From assembly GCA_038254195.1 (NCBI GenBank), contig JBBSGJ010000153.1:1-5541 (forward strand): DNA of 5,541 bases, in the 5' to 3' direction. The DNA is from JBBQAA01 sp038254195 (GTDB taxonomy: Bacteria > Actinomycetota > Thermoleophilia > Solirubrobacterales > Solirubrobacteraceae). Below the pieces are notes generated by a model. That model saw only the letters and a list, made by a program, of their open reading frames with translations, did no database searches and had not been told where the DNA came from. Below are positions 1 to 5,541 of the stretch, one piece after another. Made by a program: the position numbers and the translations under genes. Every line of letters starts with the position of its first letter. Within the stretch, counting starts at the first letter, position 1.

Positions 1-405
1 CATCATGCAGTAACCGACCTCGAGCCCCCATACGCCGCCCGAGGTCCCGACGTCGACGAGATGGAGCCCCCGCTCGGCCAGGGTGAGCCCCCTGAGCTTC
101 GTGTCGCCCCAGTTCGAGTTCCCGCCGTCGACGATGGCGTCGCCCGCGTCGAGGAGGTCCGCGAGCTGGTCGATCGTCTCCTGCGTCGGATCCCCGGCGG
201 GGACCATGATCCACACGGCCCGCGGCGTGTCGAGCTTCGCGACGAGCTCCTCGAGCGAGCCGGCTCCGCTCGCGCCGTGCTCCTCGGCCTTCCGGACGGC
301 CCCCGCGTTGCGGTCGAAGGCGACGACCTCGTGGTCCGAGTCGCGGCGGATGCGGTGGACCATGCTCCCACCCATCTTGCCCAACCCGACGAAGCCGAGT
401 TGCAC
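1..405 (-). CDS. gnd: 6-phosphogluconate dehydrogenase, short (NAD-type) form, N-terminal part
   Basis: This is the N-terminal 135 residues of a cytosolic 6-phosphogluconate dehydrogenase, which oxidatively decarboxylates 6-phosphogluconate to ribulose-5-phosphate; the rest lies beyond position 1. Visible marks are a Rossmann dinucleotide motif GLGKMG at residues 7-12, an Asp-Arg-Asn (31-33) at the end of the second beta strand, IMVPAG at 66-71, the IVDGGNSNW block at 91-99, and the substrate-binding segment VDVGTSGGVWGLEVG at 117-131. The GLGKMG and GTSGGVWGLE pattern fits the short form of about 300 residues rather than the 470-residue enterobacterial form. Asp31, where NADP enzymes usually carry a residue that tolerates the 2'-phosphate, suggests NAD preference (inference). 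The start is GTG at 405, two bases after the pgi stop. An AGGAG Shine-Dalgarno (414-418) lies inside the pgi 3' end with 8-nt spacing, so translation is probably coupled. The family assignment is secure; the cofactor is not. Confidence 0.93.
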   Translation of the reverse strand, partial: MQLGFVGLGKMGGSMVHRIRRDSDHEVVAFDRNAGAVRKAEEHGASGAGSLEELVAKLDTPRAVWIMVPAGDPTQETIDQLADLLDAGDAIVDGGNSNWGDTKLRGLTLAERGLHLVDVGTSGGVWGLEVGYCMM

Positions 406-407
406 GG

Positions 408-2066
408 CTAGAGCTCCTCTATCATCGCCGTCAAGTCACGCAGCGCCGCCACCGGGTCTCCCTCGAGCCGGAAGCGCTCCGCCGGCAGCTCGTGCGCGCG
501 GAGGGTCCGCAGGTCGCCCACCGCCTGGGCGTTCTTCAGCGTGCCGAACGTGTAGCCGGCCTCCGGGATCTCGGCGTCCTCCGGGCCGTCGTGCACGAGC
601 TGGAGGAAGACGCCCGTGGGCTTGCCGCCCTTGTGGAGCTGACCGGTCGAGTGCAGGAACCGGGGCCCGTACCCGAAGGTCGTGGCGGCGCCGGTCCGGG
701 CCCGGATCGTCTCGCGCAGCCCGACGACGGCCTCGTCGAAGTCCTCCGAGGGCTGGAGGTAGCCCATCACCGCGACGTAGTGCGGCGGGGCCACGCCGGC
801 CAGCAGGCGCCGCAGTTCGGCCTCGCCCGCGTCGCTGGCCGGCGGCAGCTCCCCCGCCTGCGCGTAGCCGTCGAGGACCGCCCGCGTGCTGTCCTTGGCC
901 TCCTGGACGTTCGGCTGGTCGAACGGGTTGATCTCGAGCACCCAGCCGGCCACCGCGACGGCGAACTCGGCGAAGAAGAAGAGGCGCCCGAGGTCGTCGG
1001 CCCCGTGGAGGTCGAGCGTGAGCGCCGGGTGGCCCGCCTGCGCCAGCGCGGCGATCCCCGGTGCGAAGCCCTCGTCCGCGGCGTCGGCGCTCCGGAGGTG
1101 GACGAAGACCCGGTCGTCCCCGTAGACGTCGGGGGCGCCGAGCGGCTCGCCGACCACGGGCAGGATGCCCGTGCCCTGCTTGCCGGTGCTCTCGGCGACG
1201 AGCTGCTCGATCCACAGCCCGAAGGAGCCGATCGGCTCGGCGATCGCGAAGGTCACCTTGTCGCGTCCCTGCCGGGCGAGCTCGCCGATGGCCACGCCGA
1301 GCCACAGCCCCGCGTTGCTCGACGAGTGGTCGTAGTTCGCGCACGCCTGCTCGGCCACCTGGGCGCGCTCGAGCATGCCGCGCACGTCGACGCCCATGAG
1401 CGCGGCGGGCACCATGCCGACGTAGGAGAGGGCGGCGTAGCGCCCACCGATGTCCGGGTCGTTGAGGAAGACGTGCCGGAAGCCGTGCTGCTGGCCGAGC
1501 TCGGCGAGCCGGCTGCCGGGATCGGTGATCGCGACGAAGTGCCGGCGGGCCGGCCCGGGACCGACCGCCGCGCTGACCTTGGCGTGGAAGTAGCGGAAGT
1601 GCGAGACGGTCTCGAGCGTGCCCGCCGACTTCGAGGAGACGACGAAGAGCGTCTGCTCGAGGTCGACCGCACGCTCGACGGCGAGCACCGCGGCCGGGTC
1701 GGTCGAGTCGAGGACGTGGAGGCGCAGGCCGCCCTCGAGCTCCCCGTAGGAGCGGCGGATGACCTCCGGGGCGAGGCTCGATCCGCCCATCCCGAGAAGC
1801 ACCGCATCCGTGAAGCCGTCGCTCCGGCAGGAGGCGGCGAAGGCCTCGAGGTCACCCGCCTCCTCGAGCATCGCGTCGACGATGGTGAGCCAGCCCAGGC
1901 GATCGCCGATCTCGGGCACCCCCGGGCCGCCCCACAGGCTCTCGTCCTTGCGCCAGAGCCGGCGGGCGACCTCCTCGTCGACCGCCTGCCGCACGCGCCG
2001 GGCGATCGCCGCCTCGAGCTCGTCGGGGATGACGGACTCGAACGCGCTGGGGCGCCCGGTGGTCAC
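408..2066 (-). CDS. pgi: Glucose-6-phosphate isomerase, stand-alone form of the transaldolase-fused (TalPgi) type
   Basis: This cytosolic enzyme interconverts glucose-6-phosphate and fructose-6-phosphate, linking glycolysis with the pentose phosphate pathway. With GTG at 2066 it has 552 residues. Two SIS sugar-isomerase domains can be followed: LLGMGGSSLAPE at 90-101, DSTDP at 120-124, SSKSAGTLET at 144-153 (phosphate loop), DIGGRYAALSYVG at 205-217 (resembles PGI signature 1), ESTGKQGTG at 292-300, FDQPNVQEAK at 382-391 (resembles signature 2, with the active-site Lys) and YGPRFLHSTGQLHKGG at 466-481. These blocks match the isomerase half of bifunctional transaldolase/PGI proteins, but no transaldolase domain is present. 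The phosphate loop reads SAGT where SGGT or SGTT is usual. The start is uncertain. GTG 2066 (reads V-TTGRPSAFESVIP) follows a purine-rich stretch, and GTG 2087 would add seven residues. An ATG at 2192 is open in frame but would overlap tkt by 95 nt with an Arg/Ser/Pro-rich, non-family leader, so it was rejected. The gene follows tkt by 31 nt and precedes gnd by 2 nt. Confidence 0.92.
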   Translation of the reverse strand: MTTGRPSAFESVIPDELEAAIARRVRQAVDEEVARRLWRKDESLWGGPGVPEIGDRLGWLTIVDAMLEEAGDLEAFAASCRSDGFTDAVLLGMGGSSLAPEVIRRSYGELEGGLRLHVLDSTDPAAVLAVERAVDLEQTLFVVSSKSAGTLETVSHFRYFHAKVSAAVGPGPARRHFVAITDPGSRLAELGQQHGFRHVFLNDPDIGGRYAALSYVGMVPAALMGVDVRGMLERAQVAEQACANYDHSSSNAGLWLGVAIGELARQGRDKVTFAIAEPIGSFGLWIEQLVAESTGKQGTGILPVVGEPLGAPDVYGDDRVFVHLRSADAADEGFAPGIAALAQAGHPALTLDLHGADDLGRLFFFAEFAVAVAGWVLEINPFDQPNVQEAKDSTRAVLDGYAQAGELPPASDAGEAELRRLLAGVAPPHYVAVMGYLQPSEDFDEAVVGLRETIRARTGAATTFGYGPRFLHSTGQLHKGGKPTGVFLQLVHDGPEDAEIPEAGYTFGTLKNAQAVGDLRTLRAHELPAERFRLEGDPVAALRDLTAMIEEL

Positions 2067-2097
2067 CGCCTCGCGCTTGCTCTCCACCCGGTGGCGC

Positions 2098-4107
2098 TCA
2101 ACGCCCAACCAGCCCCCGGCCGATCTCGGCGGCGCGCTCCGCGGTGATCCCGAAGTGCTCGTAGACCTCGGGCGCGGGCCCGGACTCGCCATAGGTCTCC
2201 ATGCCGAGGAAGGCGCCCTCGGGTCCGATCCACCGGTGCCACCCGAGCGGGCTCGCGGCCTCGACGGCGAGGCGAGCGCGGCAGGCGGGGGGCAGCACCT
2301 CGTCCCGGTAGGCCTCGTCGGCGTGGGTGAAGGTGTCCATGCACGGCATGCTCACCACGCGCACGGCGACCCCGTCGAGCGCGTCCGCGGCCTCGAGGCA
2401 GAGCGAGACCTCCGAGCCCGTGCCGATGAGGATGAGCTCGGGCTCGCCGCCGTCGGCGTCGCGCAGGACGTAGGCGCCGCGCTCGATCGCGTCGTCGGGG
2501 ACGGACTCGGGGTCGAGGATCGGGAGGTTCTGGCGCGAGAGGGCGAAGGCCGTAGGCGCGTCGTTCTGCCGCAACGCGAAGCGCCAGGCGAGCGCCGTCT
2601 CGTTCGCGTCGGCCGGCCTCACCACGTTCAGGCGCGGGATGGCCCGGAGCGCCGCGAGGTGCTCGACGGGTTGGTGGGTCGGGCCGTCCTCGCCCAGACC
2701 GATCGAGTCGTGCGTGTAGACCCAGATCGACGGGAGCTTCATGAGCGCGGACAGGCGCACCGGCGCGCGCATGTAGTCCGAGAAGGTGAGGAAGGTCCCC
2801 CCGAAGGCGCGGAAGCCGTGCAGGCCGAGGCCGTTGACGATCGCCCCCATGGCGTGCTCGCGGACGCCGAAGCGGAGGTTGCGCCCTCCGTAGCTCCCCT
2901 TCTGCACGTCCTCGGTGTCGTCGATGTCCGTGTTGTTCGACGTGGCCAGGTCGGCGGAGCCGCCGATGAGGTGCGGAACGGCCTTGGCCGCCCACTGGAT
3001 GGCCGCCGCCGAGGACTTCCGGGTCGCCACGGCGTCGTCGCCCGGGTCGAAGCGCGGGAGGTCCGCGTCCCAGCCGTCGGGGAGCTGGGCGGCGTCGATC
3101 GTCTGGAGGAGCTTCGCCTGCTCGGGCTTCGCCTCGCGGTAGGCGGCGAAGCGCTCGTCCCAGTCGGCCTCGAGCTTGCGCCCGCGCTCGCAGCACTCGC
3201 GGAAGTGGGCGAGCGCCTCCTCGGGCACGAAGAAGTCCTTGTCCGGGTCCCAGCCGTAGGCCTCCTTGGTCAGACGGATCTCGTCCTCGCCGAGCGCCGA
3301 GCCGTGCGCGGCCGATGTGTCCTCCTTGTTCGGGCTCCCGTAGCCGATGTGCGAGCGCACGAGGACGAGCGACGGCCGGTCCTCCTCGGCGACCGCGGTG
3401 CGCGTCGCCTCCTCGAGGCGCTCGACGGACAGGTCCTCGCCCACGTCCTGGACGTGCCACCCGTAGGCCTCGTAGCGCTTGGCCACGTCCTCGGAGAACG
3501 ACTCGGAGGTCGGGCCGGCGAGCTGGATCTTGTTGTCGTCGTAGAAGACGACGAGGCGCCCGACTCCGAGGTGGCCGGCCAGCGAGGAGGCCTCGGCGCC
3601 TATGCCCTCCTGCAGGTCACCGTCGGACGCGATCGTGAAGGTGTGGTGATCGACGACCTCGTGGCCGTCCTCGTTGAAGCGCGCGGCGAGCATCCGCTCG
3701 GCGAGCGCCAGGCCGACGGACATCGCCAGCCCCTGCCCGAGGGGGCCCGTCGTGGCCTCGATCCCGGGGGTGTACTTCCGCTCGGGATGGCCGGCGGTGG
3801 GGGAGCCGACCTGGCGGAAGCTCTTGATGTCCTCGAGCGTGAGCGGGTAGCCCGTGAGGTAGAGCATCGAGTAGAGCAGCATCGACGCGTGCCCCGCCGA
3901 GAGGATGAAGCGGTCGCGGTCGATCCAGTCCGCGTTGCTCGGGTTGTGGCGCATCACCTTCGTGTAGAGCACGTAGGCCAGCGGCGCGAGGGCCATCGGC
4001 GTGCCCGGGTGGCCGGAGCTCGCCTCCTCCACGGCGTCCATGGAGAGCGTGCGGATGGTGTCGACGCACAGCTCGTCGAGGGTCCGCTGGTCGGTCGCCG
4101 TACTCAT
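2098..4107 (-). CDS. tkt: Transketolase
   Basis: This is a complete 669-residue, thiamine-diphosphate-dependent transketolase, the normal length for the family. It moves two-carbon ketol units between xylulose-5-P and ribose-5-P or erythrose-4-P in the cytosol. The N-terminal TPP domain shows GHPG at 32-35, SAGHAS at 70-75, GPLGQG at 121-126, and the TPP/metal motif from SDGDLQEG (161-168) to DDNKIQ (190-195), followed by an active-site His at 268. The middle pyrimidine-binding domain has GVREHAM (414-420), with the catalytic Glu at 417, and HDSIGLGEDGPTHQPVE (466-482). SRQNLP lies at 524-529 and the C-terminal domain follows (IGTGSEV at 561-567). The start is ATG at 4107, preceded by a strong GAGGGAGG Shine-Dalgarno (4112-4119) whose last G is 4 nt from the ATG. 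It is the first gene of the minus-strand tkt-pgi-gnd cluster and is divergent from the trehalose-type GT4 gene. Every key motif is intact; no frameshift or insertion is seen. Confidence 0.98.
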   Translation of the reverse strand: MSTATDQRTLDELCVDTIRTLSMDAVEEASSGHPGTPMALAPLAYVLYTKVMRHNPSNADWIDRDRFILSAGHASMLLYSMLYLTGYPLTLEDIKSFRQVGSPTAGHPERKYTPGIEATTGPLGQGLAMSVGLALAERMLAARFNEDGHEVVDHHTFTIASDGDLQEGIGAEASSLAGHLGVGRLVVFYDDNKIQLAGPTSESFSEDVAKRYEAYGWHVQDVGEDLSVERLEEATRTAVAEEDRPSLVLVRSHIGYGSPNKEDTSAAHGSALGEDEIRLTKEAYGWDPDKDFFVPEEALAHFRECCERGRKLEADWDERFAAYREAKPEQAKLLQTIDAAQLPDGWDADLPRFDPGDDAVATRKSSAAAIQWAAKAVPHLIGGSADLATSNNTDIDDTEDVQKGSYGGRNLRFGVREHAMGAIVNGLGLHGFRAFGGTFLTFSDYMRAPVRLSALMKLPSIWVYTHDSIGLGEDGPTHQPVEHLAALRAIPRLNVVRPADANETALAWRFALRQNDAPTAFALSRQNLPILDPESVPDDAIERGAYVLRDADGGEPELILIGTGSEVSLCLEAADALDGVAVRVVSMPCMDTFTHADEAYRDEVLPPACRARLAVEAASPLGWHRWIGPEGAFLGMETYGESGPAPEVYEHFGITAERAAEIGRGLVGR

Positions 4108-4111
4108 CTGG

Positions 4112-4119
4112 CCTCCCTC
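4112..4119 (-). promoter_or_regulatory. Shine-Dalgarno of tkt
   Basis: Read on the minus strand the sequence is GAGGGAGG, followed by CCAG and the ATG at 4107. It is strongly complementary to the 16S rRNA 3' end, fixes the tkt start, and is the best ribosome binding site in the window. Two overlapping registers (GAGG at 8 nt and GGAGG at 4 nt from the ATG) are possible. An inverted repeat directly abuts it upstream. Confidence 0.8.
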
Positions 4120-4132
4120 GAATGCTGATTCG
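4119..4132. repeat. Inverted repeat CGAAT-N4-ATTCG in the tkt leader
   Basis: The sequence CGAAT GCTG ATTCG is a perfect 5-bp inverted repeat with a 4-nt spacer. It directly abuts the tkt Shine-Dalgarno on its upstream side and is unusually A/T-containing for this window. It could form a small leader hairpin beside the ribosome binding site or be a half-site pair for a dimeric regulator. The arms are short, so a chance origin is possible. Confidence 0.4.
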
Positions 4133-4139
4133 TCGTCGC

Positions 4140-4162
4140 GCGGACCCCGCCGGCGGGTCCGC
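4140..4162. repeat. Inverted repeat GCGGACCC-N7-GGGTCCGC, potential hairpin
   Basis: Perfect 8-bp arms (4140-4147 and 4155-4162) surround a 7-nt loop that itself contains GCCGGC. If transcribed in the tkt leader this would make a very stable GC hairpin beginning about 33 nt upstream of the tkt ATG. There is no T-tract on either strand, so it does not look like an intrinsic terminator. A leader structure or an operator is possible; the function is unknown. Confidence 0.45.
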
Positions 4163-4260
4163 CTCGTTGGCTCTGGTCGCCGCCGTCGGGCGCCGCGGGC
4201 ACGACCTTAGCGCCCCTTGCCGCTGCGCGGTCGGCTGGAAAGACCCTCGCCCTTCCCGAT

Positions 4261-4270
4261 CCTCGCGAGG
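4261..4270. repeat. 10-bp perfect palindrome CCTCGCGAGG
   Basis: CCTCGCGAGG is identical to its own reverse complement and lies 54 nt upstream of the GT4 GTG start, a sensible place for an operator or activator site. In GC-rich sequence a palindrome of this length is not rare by chance, and I saw no second copy in the window. A regulatory role is only a suggestion. Confidence 0.3.
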
Positions 4271-4285
4271 GAGACGCCGACGCCC

Positions 4286-4312
4286 TTGATTCTCGCTTCT
4301 CGGCGCTACATG
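4286..4312 (+). promoter_or_regulatory. Weak candidate promoter for the GT4 gene
   Basis: TTGATT (4286-4291) resembles a -35 element and TACATG (4307-4312) partly resembles a TANNNT -10, but the spacer is only 15 nt. If the -10 is real, transcription would begin about at 4318-4320, only a few bases before the GTG at 4324. That would give a nearly leaderless mRNA and would fit the lack of a Shine-Dalgarno. The match is poor, so confidence is low. Confidence 0.2.
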
Positions 4313-4323
4313 ATCGCGCGCAA

Positions 4324-5541
4324 GTGGCCTCCCTGACCTCGGTGCCGATCTCGACGCTCGAGTTCGAGCGCTTCTCCACCGTCCTGCCTCCGGACACCTA
4401 CGGCGCCTTCCTCGAGGCGGTCGCGCGCAGCCGGCAGGTCCTCGACGGCCGGAGGATCTGGAACGTGAACTCGACCGCGCGCGGTGGCGGCGTGGCGGAG
4501 ATGCTCATCTCGCTGCTCGCCTACGCGCGCGGCGCCGGCGTCGACGCGCGCTGGGAGGTCGTGGCCGGGAACCCGGAGTTCTTCGCCCTGACCAAGCGCA
4601 TCCACAACTGCCTGCACGGTGCTCCGGGAGACGGGGGCGACCTCGGCGAGACCGAGCGCAGGACCTACGAGGACGCGCTCGCCCCCAACGCGGACGAGCT
4701 CGCCGAGCGGGTCGACCCCAGCGACGTGGTCATCCTCCACGACCCCCAGACGGCGGGCCTCATCCCGAGGCTCAAGCCGACCGGCGTGCCCATCATCTGG
4801 CGCTGCCACGTGGGCCTGGACATGCCCAACGACCTCTCGCGCAAGGCATGGAGATTCCTCATCCCCTACGTCGAGCAGGCCGACCTGCACATCTTCTCTC
4901 GCCGAGTCTTCGCGTGGGAGGGCCTGGACGAGACGGCCCGGGCCATCGTCGCGCCCTCAATCGACGCCTTCTCCCCGAAGAACCAGGAGCTCAGCGACGA
5001 CGCGGTCTCCGCGATCCTCGCCGCCGCCGGCCTCTCACAGAACGGCGACGGCGCCGAGCCGACCTTCCTGCGCGAGAGCGGCGAGCGCGAGCGCGTGCGG
5101 CGCCGGGCGGAGGTCTTCGAGGAGGAGCCGCTGCGGGGCGACGAGCCGATCGTCGTGCAGGTCTCGCGCTGGGACCGGCTGAAGGACCCGCTCGGGGTCA
5201 TCGACGGGTTCGCGCAGCACATCGCCCCCCGCAGCGACGCCCATCTCGTCTACGCCGGGCCCGCCGTGGCGGCGGTCTCCGACGACCCCGAGGGCAAGGA
5301 GGTGCTCGCGGAGGCCCGGGGGCGGTGGACGGAGCTGCCGGACGACGTACGGGGCCGGGTCCATCTCGCGGCGCTGCCCATGGACGACCCCGAGGAGAAC
5401 GCCGCGATCGTCAACGCGCTGCAGCGCCGGGCGGCCGTGGTCGTGCAGAAGTCGATCGCCGAAGGATTCGGGCTCACGGTGGCCGAGGCGATGTGGAAGG
5501 GACGCCCCGTCGTCGCGAGCAGGATCGGGGGGATCCAGGAC
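4324..5541 (+). CDS. GT4 trehalose synthase (TreT)/trehalose phosphorylase-like glycosyltransferase, C-terminus missing
   Basis: This is the first 406 residues of a GT-B fold, family 4 retaining glycosyltransferase; the reading frame stays open to the window edge. Close motifs point to the TreT/TreP group, which forms or cleaves trehalose from NDP-glucose (or glucose-1-phosphate) plus glucose in the cytosol. They are WNVNSTARGGGVAEML (46-61), RWEVVAGNPEFF (76-87), KRIHNCLHG (91-99), LHDPQTAGL (138-146), WRCHVGLD (159-166), PSIDAFSPKN (211-220), QVSRWDRLKDP (279-289), ENAAIVNALQRR (358-369) and QKSIAEGFGLTVAEAMWKGRP (375-395). The last block has the GT4 E-x7-E pair, Glu380 and Glu388. A charged loop (about 240-270) sits between the two domains. 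Probably 50-80 residues remain outside. GTG 4324 is the first possible start after the in-frame stop at 4126-4128; GTG 4342 is the alternative. Neither has a clear Shine-Dalgarno. Whether it is a synthase or a phosphorylase cannot be decided from sequence alone. Confidence 0.9.
   Translation, partial: MASLTSVPISTLEFERFSTVLPPDTYGAFLEAVARSRQVLDGRRIWNVNSTARGGGVAEMLISLLAYARGAGVDARWEVVAGNPEFFALTKRIHNCLHGAPGDGGDLGETERRTYEDALAPNADELAERVDPSDVVILHDPQTAGLIPRLKPTGVPIIWRCHVGLDMPNDLSRKAWRFLIPYVEQADLHIFSRRVFAWEGLDETARAIVAPSIDAFSPKNQELSDDAVSAILAAAGLSQNGDGAEPTFLRESGERERVRRRAEVFEEEPLRGDEPIVVQVSRWDRLKDPLGVIDGFAQHIAPRSDAHLVYAGPAVAAVSDDPEGKEVLAEARGRWTELPDDVRGRVHLAALPMDDPEENAAIVNALQRRAAVVVQKSIAEGFGLTVAEAMWKGRPVVASRIGGIQD

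Larger units (their letters stand above)
4108..4323. promoter_or_regulatory. Divergent intergenic region between tkt and the GT4 gene
   Basis: These 216 nt separate the two divergent start codons and must contain the promoters for both directions unless transcription enters from outside. No strong sigma-70-like promoter is visible. The best minus-strand candidate for tkt is a TAAGGT hexamer (a TANNNT-type -10) at about 4204-4209 with no convincing -35. On the plus strand, TTGATT (4286-4291) and TACATG (4307-4312) form a weak pair with a short 15-nt spacer. The region holds three inverted repeats (4119-4132, 4140-4162, 4261-4270). No RNA gene or conserved peptide is recognisable here. Confidence 0.6.

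Noticed and set aside
83..931. A 282-codon plus-strand open frame over gnd and the pgi 3' end
   Set aside because: It becomes an Arg/Pro/Ser/Ala-rich low-complexity product and lies opposite two genes with clear conserved motifs.
492..2147. A 551-codon open frame on the plus strand antisense to pgi
   Set aside because: Same low-complexity Arg/Val/Glu/Leu composition and no motifs; it mirrors the codon pattern of pgi.
2067..2192. An ATG-started N-terminal extension of pgi reaching 2192
   Set aside because: It would overlap the tkt coding region by 95 nt, its leader is Arg/Ser/Pro-rich like an out-of-frame read of tkt, and family proteins begin near the SAFESVIP segment.
2063..3460. A 465-codon open frame on the minus strand inside tkt in another frame
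   Set aside because: The translation is Arg/Gly/Pro/Ala-rich with no family signature, while the overlapping frame encodes an intact transketolase.
1759..4128. A 789-codon open frame on the plus strand antisense to pgi and tkt
   Set aside because: Its product is rich in Val, Arg, Glu, Gly and Leu without recognisable motifs, and it lies opposite genes with complete conserved enzyme motifs. Such long antisense frames are expected in DNA with very GC-rich third codon positions.
4140..4162. Reading the GC hairpin as an intrinsic terminator
   Set aside because: There is no T-run after the stem on either strand, and both flanking genes read away from it, so no transcript would be expected to end there.
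4310..4336. A tiny ATG-TGA upstream frame (8 codons) overlapping the GT4 start
   Set aside because: No Shine-Dalgarno precedes it and the length is trivial in this composition; I cannot separate it from chance, although it could be revisited if the transcript start lies upstream.
4104..4397. A 97-codon minus-strand frame over the intergenic region and GT4 start
   Set aside because: It runs antisense to the conserved GT4 N-terminus, shows no motif, overlaps the tkt start, and has an Arg/Ala/Ser-rich composition typical of spurious frames.

Overview
This window is high-GC DNA (by eye about 70% G+C, with codon third positions almost all G or C) carrying central carbon metabolism genes. The protein types suggest a high-GC actinobacterium, possibly of the Thermoleophilia/Solirubrobacterales kind. 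They are a glucose-6-phosphate isomerase of the sort usually fused to transaldolase, a short-type 6-phosphogluconate dehydrogenase and a GT4 trehalose synthase-like enzyme. That placement is inference from family resemblance; no rRNA or other taxonomic marker is present.

Layout. Positions 4107 down to 1 (minus strand) hold three tightly packed genes in the order tkt (transketolase, complete), pgi (glucose-6-phosphate isomerase, complete) and gnd (6-phosphogluconate dehydrogenase, N-terminal 135 residues only, cut by the window edge). The gaps are about 31 nt between tkt and pgi (10 nt if an earlier GTG is used) and 2 nt between pgi and gnd, so this looks like one operon. Positions 4108-4323 are a 216-nt divergent intergenic region containing a good Shine-Dalgarno for tkt, three short inverted repeats and only weak promoter-like sequences. 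From 4324 to the right edge (plus strand) lies a GT4 glycosyltransferase of the trehalose synthase/trehalose phosphorylase type, whose C-terminus is outside the window.

How the genes fit together. Pgi interconverts glucose-6-P and fructose-6-P. Gnd performs the oxidative decarboxylation of 6-phosphogluconate to ribulose-5-P. Tkt reshuffles pentose phosphates back to fructose-6-P and glyceraldehyde-3-P. Together they form a pentose phosphate pathway cluster, which probably continues beyond position 1 (zwf and similar genes would be expected but cannot be seen). The divergent GT4 enzyme makes or breaks trehalose from an activated glucose, so the shared intergenic region may coordinate glucose-phosphate flux between NAD(P)H/pentose supply and trehalose storage or stress protection.

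I see no mobile element, CRISPR array, RNA gene or clearly novel system. The points most worth a second look are the absence of a transaldolase gene or domain next to a TalPgi-type isomerase, two small motif departures in that isomerase, and the inverted repeats and possible leaderless start in the divergent promoter region.
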